Positions 11,540-22,170 of a stretch of 64,000 bases of DNA are shown here, piece by piece (the stretch's first letter is position 1; every line of letters starts with the position of its first letter). The position numbers and the translations under genes were made by a program. The DNA comes from Istiophorus platypterus (Eukaryota > Chordata > Actinopteri > Istiophoriformes > Istiophoridae). Below the pieces are notes generated by a model. That model was not told the origin of the DNA and searched no databases. It saw only the letters and a list, made by a program, of their open reading frames with translations. Where the stretch lies: positions 10,974,099-11,038,098 of the forward strand of contig CM029131.1 of assembly GCA_016859345.1 (NCBI GenBank). The letters are read 5' to 3'.

Positions 11540-11960
11540 CATAGTAATTGGTCTAAGGCATCCGCTCCCTTCGCCACCAGTGACAATGTAAGCTTTCATT
11601 ACGACATACGGCAAAAAATACTCATGAAGTGAATCATTACCACGGACCATTAGCCCGTCTCCTTTCAATAATTGAATTTGTCAGCAGTATCCCCTTTTTT
11701 CAACCACGGAAAAAGCCGCCGTCATATTCCGATGATTGGGGGGGGGCTGCTGGGGGGGGGGCAGTCGGTAACAACCGCCGCAGGAAGATCTGTATCCCTT
11801 AATTATTCCCGTCCTCCTCCTCCGGCGTGTCAATCACCGTTGTTGATGATGAACCCGAGCTGGATGATTAAGCGTCGGCGCCGGCATTACAAGATGGATT
11901 TAATCTGCGATGAGGTGTTATCAATATCATTGATTGATTGTCGACGTGCGCCGTTCGGCG
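11540..11960. promoter_or_regulatory. Candidate conserved non-coding elements (two blocks)
   Basis: Two unique blocks, about 11540-11700 and 11860-11960, are separated by poly-G-bearing sequence. The first contains AATAATTGAATTTG-type AT motifs. The second contains ATTGATTGATTG at about 11929-11940, which resembles PBX/HOX composite sites. No coding frame is recognisable. The call is inference. Confidence 0.3.
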
Positions 11961-12059
11961 GGCGCCGTAATCCGGAGCAGTCGCGGGGCGGAGGGAGCGG
12001 CGGCGCTTGTAGCCCGGGTGGCCCCCTGGCAGTGTCAGTGGCCCACTTTCAGCGTCGGG

Positions 12060-12215
12060 ATACGCAAAAAAACGTGGAGTAGCATTTGATGCTACTTTCA
12101 CCATGTGAGATGTGAAAATAATGGTAATGGCGCCGGCGGCGAGGGATTTCTGCGTTTTCCCAAACTCATGACGCAGCACTCGGCGGAATGCAAATCTGCA
12201 TTACAGCATCGCCCT
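12060..12215. promoter_or_regulatory. Candidate conserved non-coding element
   Basis: This unique block contains a short hairpin (AGTAGCAT at 12078-12085 and ATGCTACT at 12089-12096, 3-nt loop) and a POU octamer (ATGCAAAT, 12188-12195). It sits between a GC-rich block and a poly-T run at 12219-12230. Confidence 0.3.
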
Positions 12216-12300
12216 GCTTTTTTTTTTTTTTCCTTTTTCCTTATGTTAAGCTCTTCTCAAAGCTGTAACACTAAAGCCAAGCCCACAAGAGTTCTTCTAA

Positions 12301-12480
12301 AGGGAGGAGGAGGAGGAGGAGGAAAAAAAAAAAAGAGAGGCAGCCAGCAGGGGGAGGTAAGACAAAAGGAAAAGTAAAGGAGAGCGAGGGAGGGAGAGAG
12401 GGGAGGTGGGAGAGGGGGAAACGGAGGAAGGATGGGAGAGGGAGAGGAAGACGGGGGGTTGAGGAGGGAGGGGAGGGTCC
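12301..12480. repeat. Polypurine tract
   Basis: The + strand is almost entirely A and G for about 180 bases, with GGA repeats, an A-run at 12324-12334 and GGGA-type repeats. Such mirror-like purine tracts can adopt triplex structures. The Ser/Pro-rich minus-strand frame is a by-product of this composition. Confidence 0.85.
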
Positions 12481-12619
12481 TATCGATCCCATTGGTTTTC
12501 GGTCATACATCAAAACCCCCCCCCCGAGCGGCGGCGGACCCTGTCCCCGGACCTCCCCCCTTTGGTAACCTGCGGGGTGGGGGGGGGCAGCGGAGGTGGC
12601 GGTGCTCTGGCCTCCCCTG

Positions 12620-12800
12620 CAACCAGCTGAGAAGTACACTACTGCAATTTGGGGCCCGGCCGGCGAGGAAAAGGCGTCTTACTGTACCTGTCATGATGAC
12701 CTCTGGGGGGGGGGGGGCGCGTACAGGTAATTTACATGACATCAGTATCACATTTGTTTACATTACATCCGCACCATTAAAGAAAACTAGCGCTAGCTCG
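12620..12800. promoter_or_regulatory. Candidate conserved non-coding element
   Basis: Unique sequence, interrupted by a G-run at 12704-12717, contains AT-rich motifs (GTAATTTACATGACATC, TTTGTTTACATTAC, CATTAATCATG). TTTGTTTAC matches a forkhead-type site. No coding support. Confidence 0.25.
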
Positions 12801-12914
12801 CATTAATCATGTAGAGCTCCTTGCAAAAACCTCCCCCCAAAGAAGCCTCTTATTCGATTTTGAGGAATTAATCTCAATATTTCAAAACGCCGTAACGTTT
12901 CGTCTGCCCGGCTG

Positions 12915-13140
12915 ACGTCGCTGTGTCGAGCGTCCAGCGGCCGGGGGTGAACAGGAAGTGCTCCACATCCATGACATCGAGCTGATGAGTGTGCAGCTGG
13001 AACAGAAGAAAGAGGAAGGAGGGGTGGGGGGGGGCTGTCCGTGCCCCCCCTGGGGTTGTTTCTTTTTTCCTCATTGGACACTGTTGAACTAAAGTCCCCC
13101 CAACACTGTTGTTGCTGCGGGGGGGGGGGGGGGGTCCAGT
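12915..13140 (+). other. Coding-like patch, not an established exon
   Basis: One + frame stays open from just after a TGA near 12915 to about 13140 and includes a non-repetitive peptide, EVLHIHDIELMSVQLEQKKE, around 12953-13014. The start of this stretch follows a CAG that could serve as a splice acceptor end. No good donor follows; the sequence runs into GGA- and G-rich DNA. I recognise no protein family. Chance is the more likely explanation. Confidence 0.12.
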
Positions 13141-14160
13141 GATGCGTAAATGTTCAAGAAAAAAGAAGAAATTTACCTGGACTTCACCTGGATTCCTTTC
13201 TGAGCGGATATGGGACCATTGGGGACGAGGCTCGGCGGCGGGCGGCGTTCGCGTCCCAGCAGCGCGTGGGCTGTTATGAATAATATATATATCACCTGGT
13301 GCCTGAGACTTTAAGTTCACAGTCTATTTTTGGGGGGTGCGACACGGGGGGGGGGCTGTGAAGTGTTCCAGCCGGTGCGGGTATAATCCCACCTTGTCGT
13401 CCTACCCCGGCAGCTGGGGCCCGTCCGTTTGCATATGATGTGTGCAAAGGACGAAACTGTATTTGTTATTATAACTTATTCATTTATTTTCTACCTCTCC
13501 AGGTACCAAACAAACGCCCGCGTCGGACACGGGACGCGTCTCGTTTTCATTCGGCTGTTGTGTTCGGAAAGTTCCCGCCCGTTCCTATCCCTGAGAATTC
13601 CCCCTCTCGGTTCTTTCTTCCCAGGAAGCTCCTTTTTTTGCCAAGTCTTCCGTGCCGTCTTCTGGACGTCTTCCGTCTATGTTAAGACGAGACACTTGCC
13701 GTTAGTCGGTATTTAGCGGCGTCGTGCGCCGCTGCAAAACATAAATCCTCCGGTTTGGCTCGGTGAGAGTTCCTGTTTTTTATGTTTTGTTTTTCGTTTT
13801 TTGTTTTTTGTTTTTTGTTTTGTTGTGTTTTGTTTTTCCGCATCGGCGCGAGTATTACTCCCCATTCTGCTCGCTGTCAATCACCTGACACCCACAGGAG
13901 GAACTGAAGCGTCCTCCAGGAAATAATCCCCCGGAAACATGCTGCTTTACAAACTCCACTGTCACATTCGGGGCCCTTTTTTATTCGGAAAGTCTTTGTT
14001 AGCCTGGACGGCAGCTACTTTCAAGGCTAGATTTCAAACTAGATCGTGCAGAAAAAAGAAAATAAAAAACAAATAACTCATTTCAAAAAGGGGAGTAAAT
14101 GAGCCCTGAAGGTTTTCAGCGAATACGTGTGTATAGGTGAGTCATGCCTGGTCGCTTGAG
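13141..14160. other. Unannotated intergenic sequence
   Basis: No gene or recognised mobile element. It contains a T-rich GTTTT repeat at about 13775-13835, a short AT repeat near 13280 and otherwise unique DNA of mixed composition. Confidence 0.5.
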
Positions 14161-14165
14161 TGAAA

Positions 14166-14234
14166 GGTGTTGGCGGTGTTGGCGGTGTTGGCGGTGTTGG
14201 CGGTGTTGGCGGTGTTGGCGGTGTTGGCGGTGGC
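14166..14234. repeat. 9-bp minisatellite (GGTGTTGGC)n
   Basis: About seven perfect copies of a 9-base unit are followed by a GGCGGC run. Because the unit is a multiple of three, the + strand reads as a Gly-Gly-Val repeat in one frame; no genuine gene is implied. Confidence 0.95.
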
Positions 14235-14328
14235 GGCGGCGGACCGGTCGGGGAGAACGTCCAAGGGCCCTCGAGTTCGCTCCGGCGCCCTGAGCCGCCC
14301 ACGTGCGTGCGTGAGCCTCATTTCTCGG

Positions 14329-14334
<6 letters not shown>

Positions 14335-14359
<25 letters not shown>

Positions 14360-16100
14360 AAATAATAATAAATAAACGCTGGGAGGTTTGGGGGGGGGGG
14401 TCGAAGGAAGGAGAGGTGAGGTTGGAGAGGGCAAGGGAGAGGTGGAGGGGGAGGGAGTGAGGGAGGCATTGCTATAGCTGTCCAGCCAGATCCGCTCACA
14501 GCTGCCCCCCCCCCTCCTCTTCCTCAACAGCTCCTCCGGTTTGAAAAGGGCCCTGAGTGGCGAGCGGATCCATTTCAGCGTGGAAACCCCACACACACAC
14601 ACGCTCACACACACTCACACACACTCGCACACACACTCACACACACAAAGCTCTGAAAGCCGCTCTCATGCCACGTCTCGGTATCTCTTACCTGTTAGCC
14701 CGATTAATTATTCCCCCAAGTACAGGAGCCGGGGAAAGGAGACACCGCGGATGGGCCGGCGAGATAGGGCTGCACTCTCTCCACCGAACGAGAGAGGCCT
14801 GATAAAGGAGGAGTGGGGCGGCGGGGTGAAGGAGAGGAAGACGGGGGGGGGGGCTCTGTTGTCTCCCCCTTTTTCTTTTTTTTTTCTCCCAGCCCTACAG
14901 TAGGAGCCTTCAATCTCCGGTGGCTAATGTACTAGAAAGTTGCCCTTACAAAGTACCCACACTTTCTTAGTCACAGCAGAGCAGGTCGGAAGAAGCTGGT
15001 GGCGTAGTTAATCACTAGGGTCTTTCTTTTTCTTTTTTTGTTTATTTGTTGTTGGGTTTCATATTCCTCTTGTTTTTTGGGGGTTTCTTCTAGCCCCCTC
15101 CCTCCATCTATCAGCCCAAGCGGCAGCGTGTAGGATGGTTGAAAGACCCCTCGTCCCTTCTGATAAAAAAAACATAAATAAATAAGAATAAGCGAAGCGC
15201 CCTGGAGCGTGTCGTGCAGATGGCGTTTTTTTTGTGACTATGTTGGTTTTTTTGTGTTTTTTTGGGCAGGAGAAACGACGCGGCGACCAGGAACGCCATT
15301 AAACGCGGCACTCGCCTCGCCTCGCATCGCACCGGGCGCCGATTGTTCCGGCCACGAGGACGTGGCGTGTGCGGTCGGCCAAGAGACAAAGGATATCTGT
15401 CAGTGCCGCGTCCGGACAGAAGATTTCACTTTGTTCTCTAGGCGAAGTCTCATCTGGAAAGACCGGAAGGTTTGAGAGTCCTGCTCCCAGCGACTCCTCC
15501 GGAGCAGCGTCCCGCCTCAGGTCTGAGCGTCCAATCGCCGCCGCGGAACGAGCGCACTTCCTGGCTGCACGGAGCGGAAGGGTTACCATGGCTATCCGTC
15601 GGCCAATGGCGGCGCAGCTCCTCGGAGCGGCTCGTCGAGAGCGGGGGTCTCTGGGGCAGCCTGTCTTTTTAAACAAGGCCAGACACTTCACAGACAGGGA
15701 GAGGGCCAATTAATTCTGCCGGGGGCAACGCTCCTAGGTTAGCATTTGCTTATAGTGATAAATTGGCGCTGCGTATCCGTGGCAGGCTACCTGGGCTCCC
15801 CCTGCTCCGGCCCGGCCCGGCAGGTCCGGGAGCGATGTCGCAGGGTTCAGGCTGATTGGTTGGGTGTGCCTCGCCCTTTTTCTGTTTTTTTTTTCTGTCT
15901 GCGTGAGATGAATCAAAAGCCGGGGGCCCGGGCGGGCGACGGCGCCGACTCCAGCTCATCGGCAAAACGTCTGCCGGGGGAGGCGGGGAGAACGGAGGCG
16001 GTGATGGGGGGGGGTGTCGGTGTGGGCGCAAGGTGAAAAGAGAGACCTTCAGGCGTTGACGGTGGATCCGCTGAACGTGGAGAGGGACGGAGTGTAGGCG
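14335..16100. other. GC-rich intergenic sequence with simple repeats
   Basis: It holds a (GGA)n run at about 14335-14358, a purine-rich stretch to about 14465, interrupted CA repeats at 14590-14648, several G runs, and a CpG-rich block at about 15285-15720. A 114-codon + frame at 15369-15713 covers the CpG-rich block but shows no recognisable domain and is matched by a 136-codon frame on the other strand. No gene is supported. Confidence 0.5.
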
Positions 16101-19100
16101 CCTCCTAATTAACGATGCCCAATTTTCATGTTTGCTGGAGTAACATTGGAGAAGGGGAAAGAAAATATGGTCAAAGCCACAATTTATTCAGGAAATAAGA
16201 AGAAAAGCTTCTCAGTTTATTATATTTATATCAAAAAGCAAAAAAAAAAAAAAACAAACCCAAAACAATCAGCCGTCCCTTAGGAAGCCGCCCCCCGCCG
16301 AGCTCTCCCGGCGAAACCGACGACTCCCCACGTAATGATAATCGAACTGCCCGTAACGGTGCCGTGAAGCAAGCAGGGTCCCCGTCCCCGTCCTCGCCCC
16401 CCCCCCAGCCCCTCCCTTCCCCTCGCCCCCCCCCCCACTTCCCCAGAGCTACCGTGACTAGAAGTGGCCCCTGGTGACTCCCCCCGCGCGGCGGCCACGG
16501 GGCCATGTGGTCCGAATTTTAGCAAATCCTTTATCTCCCTCTCCCATCCGGCTTCCTCTCCTCACTCTCAGCCGCCGCTAAGTGGTTGCATGCGTGCACG
16601 TGTCTTCGGAGTCCAGCGAGCACAGCGGCAGTCTTGCTGCAAAGGGCGGGGGGCTGGGGGGTCGGTGTTCGGGGGGGGGGGGGGGTTGCATCTCGGACAT
16701 TTATATTACTTCAATACTTTTCCAGGCGCCTCATTATTTTCTTCAGCTAGGCTACAGTAGCATCCTTGTAGCTTTCCCCTTTAAAAACCTTCCCCAGACG
16801 AGAAAGGTGGAACATTTTTTTGTTCTTTTTTTTTCCCGTTTCCTCTTTTTTCTTCACTTCCTTTTTTTCATGCGAGCAAAAGTCACGGCCCAATCCCCCC
16901 CCCCCCTTTTTTTTTTAACGTGGACACGGGAAAACAACGAGCGCCAGAGCAAACAACAACAGCCTTCGGTTGCCGAGGCGGGATCTTTGATTTGGCGTAT
17001 CAAAGGGGGAGCGCGATCCCCGGGTTGCCGTGGCTCCCAAGGTCGGGAACACACAGACCTACTTCGCCTGGATCTGATTGGCTGGCTGCTCGGTGCCGCC
17101 GCGCATTTGCCTAAGTGGAAAGAAGAAAAAAAACCCACAAAAACAAAAACAAGGGGCTCCATTAGAGTTTAGGTAGCAAATGTATTTCCCACTAAACAAA
17201 CATTCAAAGTGCGTAAATGTGCTTCCAAGGTGTTTTTATTTATTTTATTTTTTTTACTGTAAATTATGATGAAATACTATGCAGTCTCTTAACTGCCTTT
17301 TATTTGTTTATCACATTGCTGTAAATTGAGTTTCCGTCAAGGACTTGCACAACATCGTGAAAATGAGAAGCACAACAACATCCATGAAATGGCCGCACAC
17401 TTTGCCGTCAGCCATGGAAAAGATGTCGGGGTTGGAAGAACTTTGTTTTGGTTCTTGTTGCCAAAATGCTCCTTTACGACGAGATAGAAACTTGTGAAAA
17501 CAAAGTACCGCAGTTTTACTAATACGCCAAATCCTGCAAACATATCCGGGTTCGCTAAAGGACAAATATTACATGCAAAACAGTTGTTTTCCGGGGGTCT
17601 CCCATGCTGAAATGAACCCCCCCCCCCCCGTAAGGACCACGTTACCTTCGGCCGACTGGCCCTCCAGAGCCCCTCGGCCCCGTCCGGACGCGATCCCGCC
17701 GATTCCTCCGGCGGATTCTGGAAAAGGGAAAGTTGATATCGTTCCCAACTGTCGGCTAGAGCAGGGCCCAGAGGTCTCTCCTCATGGGAGGGAGGCGGGT
17801 GGGTGTGGGGGGGGGGGTCCTGAGAATGTCACTCTCACTCTCCCACACAGGGGACCCCACCTCCCCCCCATCCCCCGTCTGCTCCCCCTCCTCCTCCTCC
17901 TCCTCCGTCTCCCCCTCTGCCATTATACTCACCTACATTATCTCCAAATGTCACCCAGAGTAAAACCAATAGCACAGGGAGAATTTATCAAGGAGGTATT
18001 ATGCTCTTTTGGGTGCGAGGTGCTTAATGGAGGCATGTAAACCAGTGGAAGCGATTTTAGCTCCATGTACGATTCAGGAGTTTGTCACATCTATTCTAGA
18101 TCACAGATACTGGAAGTCTATTATCCATTATAACATTATAGAGACATATAGAACATATATCATGAAATACTGACTCTTTTCAGCCTTCATAGAGAGAAGT
18201 CTGGTGATGATGTGTATTATTCTTATAGTTAATAAGCGTAATAGTAATAGAGTAATGTTTGTTTAGTTCAAACCTGCTATAGTTTCTTCCTCTTTGCCAT
18301 CAGTCATAATTTGTACAGAAAAAAAGAATATTAAAAGAACATTAAAAAGCCAGATCATCGCACTGAGTGACCTGTTAGCTTCACCGCGGTCGATATGGGA
18401 TCTGTAGTTTATTTTTTGGTCAAATCCCAGAAACACTGTGTTGTTGCCGTAGACGACCGGTGGACCGAACGCGCCGCAGGAACCAGGTCCCGACGAATCA
18501 GGTCAAGTCAGGAAAAAATTGGAAGAAATGGTGCAAATGTACTGTTTACTCAAGGTTAAGCAAACACTGGCAAAGAAAACCCACAGTTTCAGTTATTATC
18601 CCGGCTCGAAGAAGTTTATACGTTTCCGCTTTTGATGGATCCGCATCCGTGCTCGGGCTCATCGCGAGATGGGGCCGACACGGTGTCGGCTCTGGTCTTT
18701 TTCCTCGAGACTGTTGGGAGCCAGAAAAGCTACGTAAGGTCTCGAGAGTCGTCTCGAGAGTCGTCACGAGAGTCGTCCGGCGAACGTCCGGCGAACGTCC
18801 GTCGATGCCGCCGGGACACCAGCTCGGTGCGTGCGCAGTGGATCGGCGAGTGCCCGCGCATCTTCACTTACTTTTATGCCGACGTTCACGAACATAAATC
18901 GCGTCCCGGTTCTTGCTACTTTCGTATCGCATCCTTCTGGGGGAATCCAGCAATTTTTTTTTTCCCCCGGACTATTTAGCATGTTAAATGCAGGATATGT
19001 GCACATTTGAAGGGGGCTCTGCCCCAGCTTTAAGTACAACTACTGTCAGCATATTTCCTCTGTTGGCTTGGCTCATTATAGCTGCAGCTTTATGAAATGT

Positions 19101-19464
19101 GACACTGTGAATAGATGGGAAAAAAAGTATTTTTTCTTTTTTTTTTCTGCATGAGCCGTGAGTTCAATTGGAACAGTGGGATATGACGGATCTTTCCTGA
19201 AAGGCTACAAACACCTGGAGGTTATGGGTTTGGACAGCAGACATGTCATATTGACGCCCCCCCCCCTCACACACACTCCCCCACTACCTCCCCCACCACC
19301 TCCCCCACCCCACTTCAGCAGCACCCTAAGCTCCAGCTTTTGTGGATTTTTTCAACACTCTGAAATTGTCAATCGAGTCAGTGGCCTGGACAAGCTCTTT
19401 CTTTGTGACGCTGGGGCTTTAAAATGGTGCCAACCAAGCAGCATGGACCAAGGATTTGAAAAAG
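16101..19464. other. Unannotated intergenic sequence
   Basis: No gene is supported. Contents are poly-C/poly-G runs near 16400-16437, 16671-16684, 16897-16907 and 17619-17629, T-rich tracts near 16815-16870, unique AT-rich sequence at 17160-17580 and 18040-18350, a short tandem repeat at 18740-18797 and C-rich CCACC repeats at 19255-19315. Frames such as the 196-codon one at 16582-17172 (+) cross homopolymers and show no motif. Confidence 0.5.
18740..18797. repeat. Two adjoining short minisatellites (12-mer and 11-mer)
   Basis: Three copies of a 12-base unit TCTCGAGAGTCG (third copy TCACGAGAGTCG) occupy 18740-18775. They are followed directly by two identical copies of an 11-base unit TCCGGCGAACG at 18776-18797. 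The two units share the TCC/TCNCGA-type start, suggesting one evolved from the other by slippage. Confidence 0.85.
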
Positions 19465-19830
19465 GCACAATGAGCTGGAAAAGAAAAAGAAAAAGGAAAA
19501 AAAAAAAAAATCCTAGCTACCTGGGAAACAAAACCAGGGGCAGGCGAGAAAATGTCGAAGAAAGAGAAAAGGGGGGAGAGGGAGGAAAGAAAAAAAGAAA
19601 AGTGTCAGAGACTGACCCTCCCTCCCCTCTATTCCCCAGCCAATTCTGAGTCCTCGGAGTGAGCGGCAGGCATTTCTAGTCTTGAGAGGAGTGACAGAGA
19701 GAAAGGCAGGGACAAAAAAAAGAAAAGAGAGAGAGAAAGAAAGTGAGAGCCCATCCGAAAGAGGGGGAGAACAAGAGAGTGGCAAAAAGGGGGATGGGGG
19801 CGGGGGGGCGGAGGGGGGAGGGAGAGCAAC
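19465..19830. repeat. Long polypurine-rich tract
   Basis: The + strand is dominated by A and G with A-runs and AGAGAG/GGGAGG repeats, broken briefly around 19610-19670. It directly precedes an enhancer-like island at 19840. The Ser/Pro/Leu-rich minus-strand frames here are artefacts. Confidence 0.8.
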
Positions 19831-19839
19831 TTGAATCGT

Positions 19840-20110
19840 TGTCATCAGCTCCGTCACGTTGAATAGGCCTAATGAATGCAAGTGAGCGCTGAGGAGCCGT
19901 GGCCAGCTCCATCAAGGCAGGTAATACCGCCCAGATTTAATTGGGAGCAGGTATTGGAAGGGCTGTATTACTTTAATTGGGTAGGGGTTCTCTAAATGGA
20001 AAAGACAAAGTATAATGGCCAAATTGTGGTGCACAATAGCACTTAGCCCGGGATTGTATGCATTCGCTAATCTGCCCTGGAATGAGGCAATTCTGAACAA
20101 TTTTCTCAGT
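19840..20110. promoter_or_regulatory. Candidate conserved non-coding element
   Basis: About 270 bases of unique, balanced sequence lie between a polypurine tract and poly-C/poly-T runs. It contains repeated TTTAATTGGG-type motifs (around 19936 and 19973) and no simple repeats. This is among the most enhancer-like blocks in the window by appearance. Confidence 0.4.
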
Positions 20111-20284
20111 GAAACCAGCTGCAGAAAGCCCCCCCCCCCCCAGCTCCAGCTACCCCCCACCCCCCGCCACTTTTTTTTTTTTTTTTTTTTTGTTCTCCCT
20201 TGGGAAAATGTAAGATTGAAACAGAAAATACCTTTACCCGGGCAATCATTTGCCACGTGTAGAAAGCGGATACAGCAGTGAGTG

Positions 20285-20400
20285 GTTGGAAAAAAAAAAA
20301 AAAAATGAGGAGAAAAAAGGAAAAAGGAGAAGGAGAGAGGAGAAAGGGGAAAGGAGGGAGAATGGGAGGGGAGAATGGGAGGCAAAGGAGATAAAGCGGG
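20285..20400. repeat. Polypurine tract
   Basis: The + strand is nearly pure A and G for over 100 bases, with a 15-base A-run followed by GGA/AGG repeats. With the 19465-19830 tract it brackets the island at 19840-20110. Confidence 0.85.
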
Positions 20401-20429
20401 GGCTCAAAGTGGGGCCTGTCACGGTCGCC

Positions 20430-20625
20430 AACGGCAGAATAAAGTGATGACATTTACAGTGACAGATGAGACTGCGAGGCAGAGCCGGCCACTATTTAGA
20501 GGGAGGAATCTGATATTTAGCAGACGTGACCCCTGATAATTAACAGTGGACATGTATTTAGCGGTGGGCCTTGTCATTATTAATGACAGGCCGGGATACT
20601 GATATCCGCCCGATCTTAATGAAGT
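20430..20625. promoter_or_regulatory. Candidate conserved non-coding element with homeodomain palindrome
   Basis: Unique sequence holds a perfect 8-bp inverted repeat, TGTCATTA (20572-20579) and TAATGACA (20581-20588), separated by one base. It places two ATTA half-sites head to head. Other AT motifs (GATAATTAACAG) occur nearby. Non-coding. Confidence 0.35.
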
Positions 20626-21489
20626 GCGGCCGGCGCCGCGCCGGCATCTCGTGGGACGCGGGACGCCGCGCTGGCGTGTTGAGCCGAGGGAGGCGCTTTG
20701 TTTTTCTGTTTTTTTTTTTAAATGCCGCCGAGCTCCGGCCACTTTCTAATCCAGACGAAGTTCATCCGAGAGGAGCGAGGAGAAACCCATCCCCCGCGTT
20801 GTAAAAAAAGAAAAAAAAAAAACAAGAAAACCACGGCGACTATAACCCCCCTGCAGTCGACGTGGACAGGAAGTGCTTAGCAGCACGCCGCCACATTATC
20901 CCAGCATGCACTGTGCTAGCGCGCTCAGTCTTGGGTGTCTTATCACCGGGGGAAATGGAGGGAAGAGGAACAAACAGCGCAGGAGTCGGAGCAATGTTCG
21001 CATCAAATGGAAGAAGTCGCTTTTGTTTTTTTGTTGTTTTTTTGTTTTTTTTTGCTCTTGTACTCTCACTTTCTGGTGGTGTGTGGGGGTCGGGGGGCTG
21101 GGGGGGGGCTAAGTCGTACAGTAATTGTGCTGGTGAAGTGAGAATGATTGCTTTTTATTGTCCATTGTCCCCACAGGTTGGTGTGAGGAAGTTATTGTGT
21201 GTCCCCGTGGTGGAGAGGGAGCGATGGCGGTGAGGGGGCGGTGAGGGGACGTCGGGGGGGGGGGGGCAAAGTGTGTAGCGGCAGGGGCCTCTCCTTTAGC
21301 CTGGGTGGGTTTTTTTTTTTCTGCATTTAGCCTGAAACCCAGCCAGGATGAGAGACAGTGGCCCCCGTGTTATGGCGCCCTCCAGAAGTACGCCGCCGCC
21401 GTGGACGTGCCTCCACAACCGCCGCCGCCGCCGCCGCCCTGCGACCCGGCGCGTCGATCCCACACCCACAACGCAAAAGTTTCCTAGGA
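20626..21489. other. Unannotated intergenic sequence
   Basis: No gene is supported. It contains A-rich and T-rich runs (20806-20823, 21020-21055), G-runs at about 21256-21266 and a CCG repeat at about 21418-21437. Confidence 0.5.
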
Positions 21490-22170
21490 CATTTCATTTC
21501 GCCATCATCGAGCCCCAAACTGCAAATGACTATATCACGGATTCTGCATTGTAACGAGGAAAAGGGGGGGAGGAAAAAAGAAAAAATACCGACAGCGGTA
21601 TTGTCCCAAGGAAGCGAAACCTTGGCATATTGTTTGAAGGCTAAATTGCTCTCCGCGAAATGCACTCTCCTCTTTATTGCAGGCGTCTCTCCCATTAAAC
21701 GTGTGGGCATTGTGTATGGATTACAATAGCTAAGAGGAACCCAGGGACAGCTTAACCGCTCGGAGGGAGTGAGAGGGAGAGTCTATAAAAAGCGCCGAAA
21801 GCAGGGAGAGTGGCTGAGGGGCTTTTTTTTTTGGGGGGGGGGTGTTTTTTATTTTTTTTTCCGGCGGGAGACGCATGCTCGCTTTCCCACCTGGTGAGAA
21901 GAGGAGAGCGGTTTTAGGGAAGAACTCATCGTCATGAATATTACATGCAGGGGAGAGGAGGCGAGAGGAAGTGGCCGACTCCAGAATAGAACATTCCTGT
22001 ATATTAGATTACAGAACAGCGATTCCTTAGAGGGAGAAACTCTTGATTAACTTGTACCGAGTGCGTCTGGCAATTAGTTACACTCCGCAGTTGGTAATCC
22101 ATTGGTATCAGAATGACTTAGTAATGATATGTAATTAAAAGATGAATGAATATGTTACTCGTGTGTAATA
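21490..22170. promoter_or_regulatory. Candidate conserved non-coding elements (two blocks) with TATA-like site
   Basis: Two unique blocks, about 21490-21735 and 21925-22170, flank a G/T-run section at 21825-21865. Between them lies CTATAAAAAG (21783-21792), a good TATA-box match, identical over ten bases to the site at 3657. The second block is rich in TTAGATTACAG, AATTAGTTACAC and TAATGATATGTAATTAAAAG-type motifs. No exon is recognised. Confidence 0.35.

Noticed and set aside
15369..15713. 114-codon + and 136-codon - frames in CpG-rich DNA
   Set aside because: Long frames on both strands are expected where stop codons are depleted by GC content. No domain is visible.
16582..17172. 196-codon + frame
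   Set aside because: It crosses poly-G and poly-T runs and gives Gly- and Phe-rich segments. No recognisable family and no splice logic.
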